Shown piece after piece: positions 7,923 to 16,392 of a stretch of DNA of 40,791 nucleotides. Below the pieces are notes generated by a model that was not told the DNA's origin, made no database searches, and saw only the letters and a list, made by a program, of their open reading frames with translations. The position numbers and the translations under genes were made by a program. Source of the DNA: an uncultured SAR116 cluster alpha proteobacterium (GTDB taxonomy: Bacteria > Pseudomonadota > Alphaproteobacteria > Puniceispirillales > Marisalimonadaceae); assembly GCA_902616005.1 (NCBI GenBank), contig CACMRG010000014.1, forward strand, positions 1 through 40,791, in the 5' to 3' direction. Numbering within the stretch: position 1 is the stretch's first letter; each line of letters opens with the position of its first letter.

Positions 7923-8787
7923 TCACATTCTCCATTTTTAAAACTTCATATACTGAAGCTGTATCCCAATTTTTAGATAAAGTTTTTTCTGCCTTATCAT
8001 ATATCTTTGCCGAACCCTCAAAAGTGGGTAAAATAACATTATTATTTTTTATAAAATTTCTAATAATATCAACATCTTTTAAAAAAATATTAAATGATGC
8101 TGTTGGAGGTTCATAATTTTGATTAATCATTAAGGGCATTCTTTTTTGTAGCATCACCGAAGTTGCTGCGCTGTTTCCTAAAACGTTATAAATCATATTT
8201 TTGTCTAAACCAGCACATTCACCAAGTCTAAGAGCCTCTGCAGCTGCTGTGTTGTGAATGGTTACTAACAAATTTGCAAGAATTTTAAATTTCATTCCAT
8301 TCCCAAAAGGACCTACATAAATAACTTCTTTAGAAAAACTTTCAAAAATATTATTATATTTTTTTGTTATGGTCTCATCGCCACTAGCAAAAACTGTTAT
8401 ATCTCCTTCCCAAGCTTGTGCTCCAGTTCCACTTACAGGGGTATCTAACATATCTATATTAAATTTTTTAATTTCATTTTTAAAATTAATTTTATCTTCA
8501 ATCGAAATTGTATTCATATCCAATATAATTTTATTGGAAGTATGTTTTCCAAGTTTCTTTAGATTCTCTAAAACATTTTTATATGCTTCAAGAGAAGGTA
8601 AACTTAAAAGTACAACATCAACCTTATTAAATATATTTGGATAAGTAATCTCAGATCCTCCTAAATTTAAAAATCTTGAAATATTTTTTTTATCTAAATC
8701 TATACCATAACAATTAAAGTTGTTTGTTATAAGGTGTTTGGCGTAAGCTCCACCCATAGCCCCTAAACCTATTAACCCAATATTCAT
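7915..8787 (-). CDS. 3-hydroxyisobutyrate dehydrogenase-family NAD(P) oxidoreductase
   Basis: A 290-residue beta-hydroxyacid dehydrogenase. The N-terminal nucleotide motif is GLIGLGAMGG (4-13). The substrate-binding motif is DTPVSGTGAQAWEGD at about 115-129, and the catalytic lysine is K168 in GNGMKFKILAN. The family oxidises or reduces small 3-hydroxyacids or semialdehydes with NAD(P). It is the first gene of the four-gene minus-strand operon ending at 6274, and is divergent from the monooxygenase operon across a 134-base gap holding an inverted repeat (8810-8837). A role late in the pathway on a semialdehyde or hydroxyacid is inferred. Confidence 0.9.
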   Translation of the reverse strand: MNIGLIGLGAMGGAYAKHLITNNFNCYGIDLDKKNISRFLNLGGSEITYPNIFNKVDVVLLSLPSLEAYKNVLENLKKLGKHTSNKIILDMNTISIEDKINFKNEIKKFNIDMLDTPVSGTGAQAWEGDITVFASGDETITKKYNNIFESFSKEVIYVGPFGNGMKFKILANLLVTIHNTAAAEALRLGECAGLDKNMIYNVLGNSAATSVMLQKRMPLMINQNYEPPTASFNIFLKDVDIIRNFIKNNNVILPTFEGSAKIYDKAEKTLSKNWDTASVYEVLKMENVNE

Positions 8788-8809
8788 AAAAAAACCTCAT
8801 AGAATTTTA

Positions 8810-8837
8810 ATTTAGAATTTATATATTTATTCTAAAT
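8810..8837. promoter_or_regulatory. 9-bp inverted repeat, candidate operator between divergent catabolic operons
   Basis: ATTTAGAAT (8810-8818) and ATTCTAAAT (8829-8837) are perfect inverted copies with a 10-base AT spacer (TTATATATTT). The site sits 22 bases upstream of the dehydrogenase start on the minus strand and 84 bases upstream of the monooxygenase start on the plus strand. This geometry suits a dimeric regulator controlling both operons. The symmetry is seen; the protein that binds is unknown. Confidence 0.45.
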
Positions 8838-8921
8838 CAACCTTTTTGATAGAATCTATAAAATATTATTATTTTTTCTTTTAACTTGAATGTTATATAT
8901 ATCTAATAATAGGAGTTAAAT

Positions 8922-10019
8922 ATGGAAGTTGGATTTTTTACAATGCCTATTCATCCTTTAGATAAGGATTATAGGAAGACTTTAGCTGAAGATAGAGAAG
9001 CATTTTTATTAGCAGATGAAATAGGTTTTTCAGAAGCATATTGTGGAGAACATTATACAGACGCAGCTGAAAACATTACATCTAGCACAGTATTCATTGC
9101 ATCATTAGCAGCTGCCACAAAGAATATAAGATTAGGAACCGGTACAGTAAATTTGCCAAACTCCCACCCAGCAGCTGTAGCTGGCCAAATTGCCATGTTA
9201 GATCATATGCTAGACGGTCGTCTTAATTTTGGTATCAGTCCAGGAGGTTTGGCTTCAGATGCAGAGGTCTTTGGAAATTTAGAAAAAAACCGGAACGAAA
9301 TGTTTGTTGAATGCATTGACATGGTTTTAGAAATATGGAAACGAGATGCACCATATTCTATAAAAGGAAAATACTGGGAAGTTACAACAGAAAAAACTCA
9401 AATGACTGATATAGGTCAAGGCATAATGCCTAAACCACTTCAAAAACCATATCCTCCTATAATTTGTACCGTTGTTGCACCTTATTCAAAAGGTATAACA
9501 GCTGCTGCTGCAAGAGGATGGAAACCAATATCAGCTAATTTTTTATTGCCTAAATGGGTTAAAACTCACTGGCCAGGTTATGTTGAGGGATGTAAACAAG
9601 CTAACACAGTAGCCAATCCAATGGATTGGAGAATTGCTAAGTCTATTTTTGTATGTGAAGATAGAAAAAAAGCAGAAGAATATGCACTTGGCAATGGTAG
9701 TCCATATGTATTTTACTACAGTCAACTCTTAACAAAAATGTTGAAGCATGGTCGTGCCAATTTATTTAAAGAAGATCAAAATATGTCTGATGACGATCTT
9801 AAATTAGAAGATATATGCAAAAAACTAATTTTATTTGGAACTCCAGATGAGGTTGCTGACAAGATTTTAGCCTTCAGAGAAGAAGTAGGTGAGTTTGGTA
9901 CACTTTTATATGCTGGACATGATTGGAAAGATGTAAATTTAGCAAAAAACTCTATGAAGCTGATGACAGAAAAAGTTATGCCTCAGATTAATAGTAACAT
10001 TAATATAGCTGCAGAGTAG
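8922..10019 (+). CDS. Luciferase-like (LLM class) flavin-dependent monooxygenase
   Basis: A 365-residue bacterial-luciferase-type TIM-barrel flavoprotein, with MEVGFFTMPIHP at the start, EAYCGEHYTD (about 38-47), LGTGTVNLPNSHPAAVAGQI (about 71-90) and MLDGRLNFGISPGGLASD. These enzymes use FMNH2 and oxygen for Baeyer-Villiger, ring-opening or dealkylation chemistry. No reductase domain is present, so a separate flavin reductase is needed; the one at 1469-1927 is the nearest. It is the first gene of a five-gene plus-strand operon, with 8 bases to the hydrolase gene. The start has an AGGAG site (ATAGGAGTTAAATATG). The substrate is unknown; limonene-monooxygenase-like annotations of such proteins should not be taken literally. 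Confidence 0.9.
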   Translation: MEVGFFTMPIHPLDKDYRKTLAEDREAFLLADEIGFSEAYCGEHYTDAAENITSSTVFIASLAAATKNIRLGTGTVNLPNSHPAAVAGQIAMLDHMLDGRLNFGISPGGLASDAEVFGNLEKNRNEMFVECIDMVLEIWKRDAPYSIKGKYWEVTTEKTQMTDIGQGIMPKPLQKPYPPIICTVVAPYSKGITAAAARGWKPISANFLLPKWVKTHWPGYVEGCKQANTVANPMDWRIAKSIFVCEDRKKAEEYALGNGSPYVFYYSQLLTKMLKHGRANLFKEDQNMSDDDLKLEDICKKLILFGTPDEVADKILAFREEVGEFGTLLYAGHDWKDVNLAKNSMKLMTEKVMPQINSNINIAAE

Positions 10020-10027
10020 GAACTCTT

Positions 10028-10822
10028 ATGAGTAAATTGGATTTAGGAAATAATGAGTTTATAAATTATGAATTCCATGAAAATCCGAGGGGAAATACAA
10101 TTGTTTTTTCAAACTCCTTAGGCTCAGATTTATCAATGTGGGATCCTCAAGTTGAATACTTTAAAGATAATTATCAAATAATTTGTTATGATAAAAGAGG
10201 TCATGGTAAAAGTTCTCCAATCCAAGGCCCTTATACATTCGATATGCTTGAAAATGATGTGATTTCAATAATGGATGAAATGGGTATAGATAAAGCTCAT
10301 TTTGTAGGTTTATCGATGGGAGGAATGACATCATTAGGATTGGCATTAAAACATTCTAATAGATTTGATAAACTTGTGTGCTGTGCAGCAAGAGCTGACA
10401 TGCCACCCCCAGCAATTGAGGCATGGGATCAAAGAATGGCAGTAGTAAAAGACAAAGGCACACAAGGTGTCGTTCAAGGTTCCCTAGAGAGGTGGTTTAG
10501 TGACAAATTTAGAAATGATGTTGCAAATAATATTATTTTAGAAAAAGCTGAAGAGATGATTAAATCAACCTCCACTAATGGATATATTGGGAGTTGCAAT
10601 GCGATTAAAGGTCTTGATTATTTAAGAGAATTAGGAAAAATTAAAAAAGAATTTCTTTATATTTCAGGTGAAAACGATGTAGGTGCACCAGCTCTAGCTA
10701 TGGAAGAAATGCATCATTTAACAGTTAATAGTAAATATGTTTGCATTCCCGGAGTTGCACATGTATTTAACCTTGAAAAACCTAATGAAACCAATAAAAT
10801 TTTAAGTGATTTTTTAAACTAG
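10028..10822 (+). CDS. Alpha/beta-fold hydrolase, PcaD/NicD-like
   Basis: A 264-residue alpha/beta hydrolase of the 3-oxoadipate enol-lactonase group. The triad is visible: nucleophile S96 in GLSMGG, acid D217 in SGENDVGAP and base H245 in GVAHVFN. The oxyanion region is FSNSLGSDLSMW (about 27-38), and YDKRGHGKSS precedes the nucleophile elbow. It could hydrolyse an enol-lactone or, like NicD in nicotinate breakdown, a formyl-amide. It lies between the luciferase-like monooxygenase and the VOC protein in one operon. The next gene starts after a 57-base gap. Confidence 0.88.
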   Translation: MSKLDLGNNEFINYEFHENPRGNTIVFSNSLGSDLSMWDPQVEYFKDNYQIICYDKRGHGKSSPIQGPYTFDMLENDVISIMDEMGIDKAHFVGLSMGGMTSLGLALKHSNRFDKLVCCAARADMPPPAIEAWDQRMAVVKDKGTQGVVQGSLERWFSDKFRNDVANNIILEKAEEMIKSTSTNGYIGSCNAIKGLDYLRELGKIKKEFLYISGENDVGAPALAMEEMHHLTVNSKYVCIPGVAHVFNLEKPNETNKILSDFLN

Positions 10823-10879
10823 TTTATAAGTTTGATTTTAAATTAAAAATTAAATAAGCTTAAGTTTTAGGAGTAAGAG

Positions 10880-11296
10880 ATGTCTTTAAAAACATTTGAA
10901 CATGTACTTATATTAGCTGATGACTTAAAAAAAACTAAAGAATTTTATGTTGATTTGTTAGGTTTGAAAGACGGATATAGACCAGACTTCCCTTTCCCAG
11001 GCCACTGGTTATATTTAAATGAAGACGACAAAGCTGCTTGTATTCACTTGGCGATGAGAAAACAAGGGGATGGCCAAGATTACTACATCGGGAAAAAAAA
11101 TAATGTTAAATCGGGATCTGGTGCTATAGATCATGTTGCCTTTAATTGTGAGGATATAGATAGTATGAAAGAAATATTTGATAATAAATCTATCGAATAC
11201 ACCCACAGGAAAGTTCCTGGTTTTCCACTAGAACAACTATTCGTTGATGATCCAGATGGTGTAAAAGTAGAATTAAATTTTCCAACAAAAGGTTAA
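10880..11296 (+). CDS. VOC (glyoxalase / extradiol dioxygenase superfamily) protein
   Basis: A 138-residue vicinal-oxygen-chelate protein with two beta-alpha-beta-beta-beta repeats. The likely metal ligands sit at the expected four positions: H8 (FEHVLI), H56 (CIHLAM), H85 (IDHVAFN) and E131 (VKVELNF). The FVDDPDGVKVELNF ending is typical. The length fits single-domain VOC enzymes (glyoxalase, epimerase or isomerase), not the two-domain ring-cleaving dioxygenases. It has an AGGAG ribosome site and the cyclase gene follows after 13 bases. A ring-cleavage or isomerase role in the local pathway is possible but not shown. Confidence 0.85.
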   Translation: MSLKTFEHVLILADDLKKTKEFYVDLLGLKDGYRPDFPFPGHWLYLNEDDKAACIHLAMRKQGDGQDYYIGKKNNVKSGSGAIDHVAFNCEDIDSMKEIFDNKSIEYTHRKVPGFPLEQLFVDDPDGVKVELNFPTKG

Positions 11297-11309
11297 ATAG
11301 GAGTTTATC

Positions 11310-12278
11310 ATGCCAAGAAAATATGATGAAAAAATGTTTGATATAAAACATCTTAAAGAAACTGCAGAAAAACTAAAAAACTGGGGAAGATGGGGCCCAG
11401 ATGATGAAAAAGGTACATTGAATTTTATAACTCCTGAAATAGTTGTTGACGCTAGCAAACTCATTAAAAAAGGGAAAAGATTTAGCTTAGGTTTAAATTT
11501 TGATAGACATGGACCACAAAAAGGATCTTGGGGTAATAGATTTAATCCAATTCATTTAATGCTAGCTACTGGAACAGACTCTATAGCTGGAAGGTTTGAT
11601 GATTTTGGACTTCAATATGCAGATGATATGATATCATTACCATTACAATGTGCTACTCAATGGGATGCTTTAGGTCATATTTTTTATGATAACAAAATGT
11701 GGAATGGTTATTCTGCGGCACTTGTCGACAGCGACGGTGCTCAAAAAAATGGGATCGAAAAAGTACGCGCTGAAATGGCTGGTAGAGGAGTGTTGCTTGA
11801 TGTTGCTCGTTGGGCGGGGGTAGATTATTTTGAAGATGGTGTAGCAATTACCAATGATGATTTAAATGAATGTGCAAAATCTCAAAATGTTGAAATTAAA
11901 CGTGGAGATTTTGTTATTATAAGAACTGGTCAAATGGAACAAAGACTAGATGATGGAGAATGGGGTGGTTATGCTGGAGGAGATGCACCAGGTTTAGCTT
12001 TTGAAACTGCCCAATGGATTTATGATAACGAGATTGCCGCCATATGTACTGATACATGGGGTTGTGAAGTAAGACCAAACGAAACTAAAGATGCTCAACA
12101 ACCTTGGCATTGGGTTGTAATACCGATGATTGGTATAACAATGGGAGAAATTTTTTACTTAAGAGATTTGGCAAAGGATTGCGAAGAAGATAAAATTTAT
12201 GATTTTTTCTTTTGTGCACCACCCTTACCTATAACTAAAGCAGTTGGCTCACCAATTAATCCTATGGCAATAAAATAG
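11310..12278 (+). CDS. Long-form cyclase-family hydrolase
   Basis: A 322-residue member of the cyclase (KynB-like) superfamily, of the longer form. The N-terminal segment WGRWGPDDEKGTLNFI (about 25-40) is diagnostic of this subgroup. The metal motif is altered from the short form: QWDALGH at 117-123 keeps D119 and H123 but has Q117 where the short form has histidine. It abuts the FAD hydroxylase gene (TAG directly followed by ATG), so the pair is translationally coupled. With the 256-residue paralogue at 6274-7044, this locus has two cyclase-family enzymes, suggesting two hydrolytic steps on cyclic or acyclic amides. The substrate is unknown. Confidence 0.86.
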   Translation: MPRKYDEKMFDIKHLKETAEKLKNWGRWGPDDEKGTLNFITPEIVVDASKLIKKGKRFSLGLNFDRHGPQKGSWGNRFNPIHLMLATGTDSIAGRFDDFGLQYADDMISLPLQCATQWDALGHIFYDNKMWNGYSAALVDSDGAQKNGIEKVRAEMAGRGVLLDVARWAGVDYFEDGVAITNDDLNECAKSQNVEIKRGDFVIIRTGQMEQRLDDGEWGGYAGGDAPGLAFETAQWIYDNEIAAICTDTWGCEVRPNETKDAQQPWHWVVIPMIGITMGEIFYLRDLAKDCEEDKIYDFFFCAPPLPITKAVGSPINPMAIK

Positions 12279-13496
12279 ATGAAAAAAGCTGCCATCATTG
12301 GTGGCTCAATGTCGGGTCTTTTTGCAGCCAATTTTCTTAAAAAGATAAACTGGGATTATACAATACATGAAATGGTTCCCGAACCTTTGTCAGGAAGAGG
12401 TGCTGGCATTGCCACATATGATGAGTTAGCAAAATTAGTTAAGTTAACCACAGGTTACAAAAAATCACTCGGAACAAGCTGTAATGAAAGAATTGTTTTA
12501 AATAAACAAAACGAAGTAATATCAAAAATTAAATACCCTCAAGTCTTCACTAGTTGGCAATATTTATATGATGTTTTGCTGTCAAATATAGATAAAAAAA
12601 AATATTTTCTTGGAGATGAATGTATTAAAATTCTTAAAAAAGAAAAAATTAATACTTTAATTTTTAAAAGTGGTAAAGAAATTCAAGCTGATTTAATTAT
12701 TATTGCTAATGGAATAAGATCCAATTTAAAAAAAATTGTAGATGAAAATAAACCAAAATTCGCAGGATATGTTGGTTGGAGAGGGCTTGTCAATGAGGCC
12801 GATTTGTCAAAAAAAACATTTGACTTAATTTCAGATTATTTTTGTTTCGTCCTTCCAAAAAACCAACAATTTTTAACTTATCCAGTTGCCGGGGTTGGTA
12901 ATAAAGGTTTAGAAAAGGGTAAAAGAAGAATTAATTGGTTGTGGTACAAACCAGTAACCATCCAAGAATATAATGATATATTAACTGGAAAATCTAAAAA
13001 AAAGTATAAGCACGGTATACCACCCCATGAAATAAAAGATGAGTTAGTTAAAAATCTTAAAGAAGAAGGTCAAGCAAAATTACCTAGTTCAATAAATGAA
13101 TTAATAAATAAAACAGAACAAATCCTTGTGCAGCCAATATATGATTTAAAATGTAAAAAAATGGTCAATGAAAATATAATTATTATTGGGGATTGTGCTT
13201 TTACAGCCCGACCACATGCCGGAATGGGCGTTACAAAAGCGGGTTTTGATTGTTATGATTTAATGAAATTTTTGGATAATATCGAATTAGAAAATTTAAA
13301 TCATGCTCTAATATCATGGGAACAAAAAAGAATGAAAGAGTGTATATTCCTCGTAGAAAGAAGTAGAGAAATGGGTTTTTATATTAAAAAAGATGAGACA
13401 ATCATAATGCCAAAAAATGAAATAGTTTTAGATGAAACTGCTGTAAGCATTAAAAATATAAAGAATTATCCAAATAAAAGCAGTTTATTTAAATAA
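12279..13496 (+). CDS. FAD-dependent aromatic hydroxylase, 2,6-dihydroxypyridine hydroxylase-like
   Basis: A 405-residue group A flavoprotein monooxygenase. FAD motifs are IIGGSMSGLFAANFL (7-21) and IIIIGDCAFTARPHAGMG near residue 310. From memory, several stretches track 2,6-dihydroxypyridine 3-hydroxylase of nicotine degraders: PLSGRGAGI, FTSWQYLYDVL, FAGYVGWRGLV, FLTYPVAG, INWLWYKPV and SWEQKRM near the end. Such enzymes add a hydroxyl group to an electron-rich pyridine or phenol ring using NAD(P)H and oxygen. It is the last gene of the operon and converges on the molybdenum hydroxylase operon. The family is firm; the pyridine-type substrate is inferred from this similarity and from the Cox-type hydroxylase next door. 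Confidence 0.85.
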   Translation: MKKAAIIGGSMSGLFAANFLKKINWDYTIHEMVPEPLSGRGAGIATYDELAKLVKLTTGYKKSLGTSCNERIVLNKQNEVISKIKYPQVFTSWQYLYDVLLSNIDKKKYFLGDECIKILKKEKINTLIFKSGKEIQADLIIIANGIRSNLKKIVDENKPKFAGYVGWRGLVNEADLSKKTFDLISDYFCFVLPKNQQFLTYPVAGVGNKGLEKGKRRINWLWYKPVTIQEYNDILTGKSKKKYKHGIPPHEIKDELVKNLKEEGQAKLPSSINELINKTEQILVQPIYDLKCKKMVNENIIIIGDCAFTARPHAGMGVTKAGFDCYDLMKFLDNIELENLNHALISWEQKRMKECIFLVERSREMGFYIKKDETIIMPKNEIVLDETAVSIKNIKNYPNKSSLFK

Positions 13497-13499
13497 ACT
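13482..13499. terminator. 18-bp perfect palindrome at a convergent gene end
   Basis: AGTTTATTTAAATAAACT spans the stop codon of the FAD hydroxylase and lies 18 bases from the end of the facing molybdenum hydroxylase gene. A symmetric hairpin here could end transcription from both sides, but it is AT-rich and has no clean T tract. Weak candidate. Confidence 0.3.
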
Positions 13500-13517
13500 T
13501 ATAACATATTGAAATAA

Positions 13518-15905
13518 TTATATTTTTCCCAATGCCTTTAAAACTTTTTCTGGTGTAATTGGTTGAGATGTCACCTGTGTATTTAAAGGAATTAATGCGT
13601 CATTAATAGCATTCATTATAGCTCCTGGAGCACCACCTGTTCCAGCTTCACCAGCCCCTTTTGCACCAAGAATACTTCTACCAGAATTTGTTGTCACATG
13701 ATCTACAATAATGTCTGGCATTTCATAAGCCATTGGCACAAGATAATCTGCCATATTTCCATTCGTTAAATTGCCCATTTCATCATAAATACACTCCTCA
13801 TAAAGAGCACCACCAATACCTTGAACGACACCGCCCCTAATTTGTTCTTCAACTAATTTAGGATTGATTTGTGTTCCACAATCTTCAACGGCCCAGAACT
13901 TTTCAATCTTTGTTAATCCGGTATCAACATCAACATCAACTAAACACCCCATTGCACTATTTGTAAAAACAAATGGTATTCCTTCAATAGAAAATGAGGC
14001 TGTAGCTATCAGTTCAGCATTAGTCCCAGGTGGCAATTCATGGCCCCTGTAGTACACAATTTGTGCTAAATCTTTTAGTGATATAACCTCACCACCATCT
14101 TTTCTGATAACTTGATCATTTTGAACATCAAGATTATTAACTTCACTTTGCATAATTACTGCAGCAATATTCAAAATATTTTCTTTTAACTTTCTTGAAG
14201 CTTTTAAAACAGCTTCACCACCTATTCCAGCACCTCGAGAAGCCCATGTTCCACCACCATACGGAGTAGCATCAGTATCTCCATGCGTAACCCTTACAGT
14301 ATCTATCTTTACACCAAGTTGGTCTGCGGCTATCTGTTGCATTACTGCTTCTGTGCCCTGCCCCTGTTCAGTTATAGAAGTTGATATATGAACAGCTCCA
14401 GATCCCTCTAGTCTAATTGATGCTCCATCCTGAGATGAGATTGGTGCCCCACCCACACCATAAAATGCAGGACTAGGATTTGTTACTTCAACCATATTAA
14501 TTATTGAAAAACCTTTATATTTTCCATTTGCCAGAGATTCTTTTTTATATTTCTCTAATTCAGAAATATTCATCATTTTTTTTAGTTTTTCAATACATGC
14601 CTCATGTGATAAATCTTCTAAAGGTACTCCTGACGGAGTTTTTGTAGGGTAAGAGTTATCAGGAATTAAATTTATCTTTCTAAATTCGTAACGATCCATA
14701 TCTAGTGCATTTGCAGCTTTATCGACTAATGCTTCAGTTATAGCAACTGCGATAGGATGACCTACCGCTCGATATTGGCACATTGGTGTTTTGTTTTGAA
14801 ATACTACTGTACCTTTTGCCTTATAATTTGGAACAACATAAGATGCTGCAGAAAGATTTAAAACTTGATTTGTTTCAATAGCTGAAGTTCTTGGATATAC
14901 ACTAAAAGGACCAATTCCAGATAAATCATCAATTTCAAATGCAAGTATTTTACCTTTGTCATCAACTCCTATTTTACCTAAAATTTTGTGACATCTTGAA
15001 TGAATATCAGTTGAATAACTCTCTAATCGATCAGCAACAAATTTTACTGGCCTCTTCAGGAGCTTAGAAACTGCAACTGTAACCATTTCGTCTGGGTAAA
15101 CATGAACCTTTATACCGAATGAACCACCCACGTCACAACTAATTATTCTTACTAAACCTTCAGATAAATTTAAATGCTTCGCTATTATTGACTGCATCAT
15201 GTGAGGTGCTTGGCCATTATGATAAACAGTCATTTTTTCTTCTGAAGAGTCCCAATCTGCAACAATAGCTCTTGTTTCTAATGTAACTCCCGTATGTCTT
15301 GCAAAATCAAGAGTAACTTCCTCTACAATATGTGATTGTTTGAAAGCTTCGCTTACATTACCTTGGTTAACAGTTCTGGTCCAAAACAGATTATTTTCTA
15401 GATCATCATGGATGACTTTTGTTGATTTATCCATCGCCGTTTCCATGTCTAATTGAGCGTCAAGATCTTCATAATCTATCTCAACTAGTTCTGACGCATC
15501 TTCTGCAACTGCTCTTTTATTTGCAACTACGACCGCAACAGGTTCGCCTTGCCATCTAACAATATCTTTTGCGAGAGGATATTGAGTTGGAGAACGCATT
15601 TCACCTAAATGACCAAGTACCCCTTGCCAAGGAGTACATACTTTTTCGATATCATCAATTGTAAAAACGTTCAATACACCAGGATATTTTTTTGCATTTT
15701 CTATATTAATAGATTTTATTTTCGCGTGTGCAAATGGTGATCTAACATAACTTAAATGAGCCATTCTAGGTAAAAGTATATCATCTACGTATTTACCTTT
15801 ACCTTCTAAAAGTTTTTTTGCTCTTTCCCGAGGTACACTTCGTCCAATATAAGAATTTGGTCTATCTGCTGCCCCTAATTTAGGATTTTGATTTAAATCA
15901 TCCAT
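13518..15905 (-). CDS. Molybdenum hydroxylase large subunit (xanthine dehydrogenase / CoxL family)
   Basis: A 795-residue molybdopterin-cytosine-dinucleotide-binding catalytic subunit. The N-terminal a/b hammerhead domain starts at VPRERAKKLLEGKGKYVDDI (about 24-43). The glycine-rich GGSFGIKVHVYPDE lies at about 260-273, and the catalytic glutamate is E753 in KGAGEAGTGGAPG. The active-site loop reads QYRAVGHP (about 377-384). This is not the AYxCSFR loop of true CO dehydrogenase and also differs from the AYRGAGR form, so it probably hydroxylates an organic ring or aldehyde. It is third in an M-S-L operon, 1 base after the iron-sulfur subunit. Nicotine and caffeine dehydrogenases share this three-subunit plan. 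Confidence 0.93.
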   Translation of the reverse strand: MDDLNQNPKLGAADRPNSYIGRSVPRERAKKLLEGKGKYVDDILLPRMAHLSYVRSPFAHAKIKSINIENAKKYPGVLNVFTIDDIEKVCTPWQGVLGHLGEMRSPTQYPLAKDIVRWQGEPVAVVVANKRAVAEDASELVEIDYEDLDAQLDMETAMDKSTKVIHDDLENNLFWTRTVNQGNVSEAFKQSHIVEEVTLDFARHTGVTLETRAIVADWDSSEEKMTVYHNGQAPHMMQSIIAKHLNLSEGLVRIISCDVGGSFGIKVHVYPDEMVTVAVSKLLKRPVKFVADRLESYSTDIHSRCHKILGKIGVDDKGKILAFEIDDLSGIGPFSVYPRTSAIETNQVLNLSAASYVVPNYKAKGTVVFQNKTPMCQYRAVGHPIAVAITEALVDKAANALDMDRYEFRKINLIPDNSYPTKTPSGVPLEDLSHEACIEKLKKMMNISELEKYKKESLANGKYKGFSIINMVEVTNPSPAFYGVGGAPISSQDGASIRLEGSGAVHISTSITEQGQGTEAVMQQIAADQLGVKIDTVRVTHGDTDATPYGGGTWASRGAGIGGEAVLKASRKLKENILNIAAVIMQSEVNNLDVQNDQVIRKDGGEVISLKDLAQIVYYRGHELPPGTNAELIATASFSIEGIPFVFTNSAMGCLVDVDVDTGLTKIEKFWAVEDCGTQINPKLVEEQIRGGVVQGIGGALYEECIYDEMGNLTNGNMADYLVPMAYEMPDIIVDHVTTNSGRSILGAKGAGEAGTGGAPGAIMNAINDALIPLNTQVTSQPITPEKVLKALGKI

Positions 15906-15906
15906 A

Positions 15907-16392
15907 TTATACGCCTACATTAATTTTATTTAGTGAATCTTCGACGGCATCAACAATTGCTTGATAACCTGTACACCGACAGTAATTACCCGAGATCATT
16001 TCTCTTATTTCTTCACGAGAATATTTTCTATTAGATTTTACGATTTCATAGGTAGTCATTAACATTCCTGAACTACAAAAACCACACTGCATGGCATTAT
16101 TCTTTACAAAACAATCTTTGACAATTTCCATCTCTGAAGAATTAAGACCTTCAACGGTTGTTATTTTTTTTCCATTTGCTTGAACCGCTAGCATAAGACA
16201 AGATCTAACTGATTCACCATCAACAAGAACATTACAAGCTCCACAAGCGCCTTGTTCACAACCTAAATGTGTACCTTTAAATCCAAGGTCTCTTAAAAAA
16301 TCACCTAAATGTTGACGCGTTTCTACAGTTATATCGTCATAATTTTCATTATTAATAATCATTGATATTGTTGTTTTATTTAAATTAGACAT
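15907..16392 (-). CDS. Molybdenum hydroxylase [2Fe-2S] subunit (CoxS family)
   Basis: A 161-residue small subunit with two [2Fe-2S] clusters. The plant-ferredoxin-type cluster is held by C45, C50, C53 and C65 (GCEQGACGACNV, then RSC). The second, helical cluster is held by C103, C106, C138 and C140 (QCGFCSSGM, then NYCRCTGYQ). All eight cysteines are present. It passes electrons from the molybdenum centre to the FAD subunit. Its start overlaps the stop of the FAD subunit by one base (TAATG), and the large subunit follows after 1 base. Confidence 0.95.
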   Translation of the reverse strand: MSNLNKTTISMIINNENYDDITVETRQHLGDFLRDLGFKGTHLGCEQGACGACNVLVDGESVRSCLMLAVQANGKKITTVEGLNSSEMEIVKDCFVKNNAMQCGFCSSGMLMTTYEIVKSNRKYSREEIREMISGNYCRCTGYQAIVDAVEDSLNKINVGV

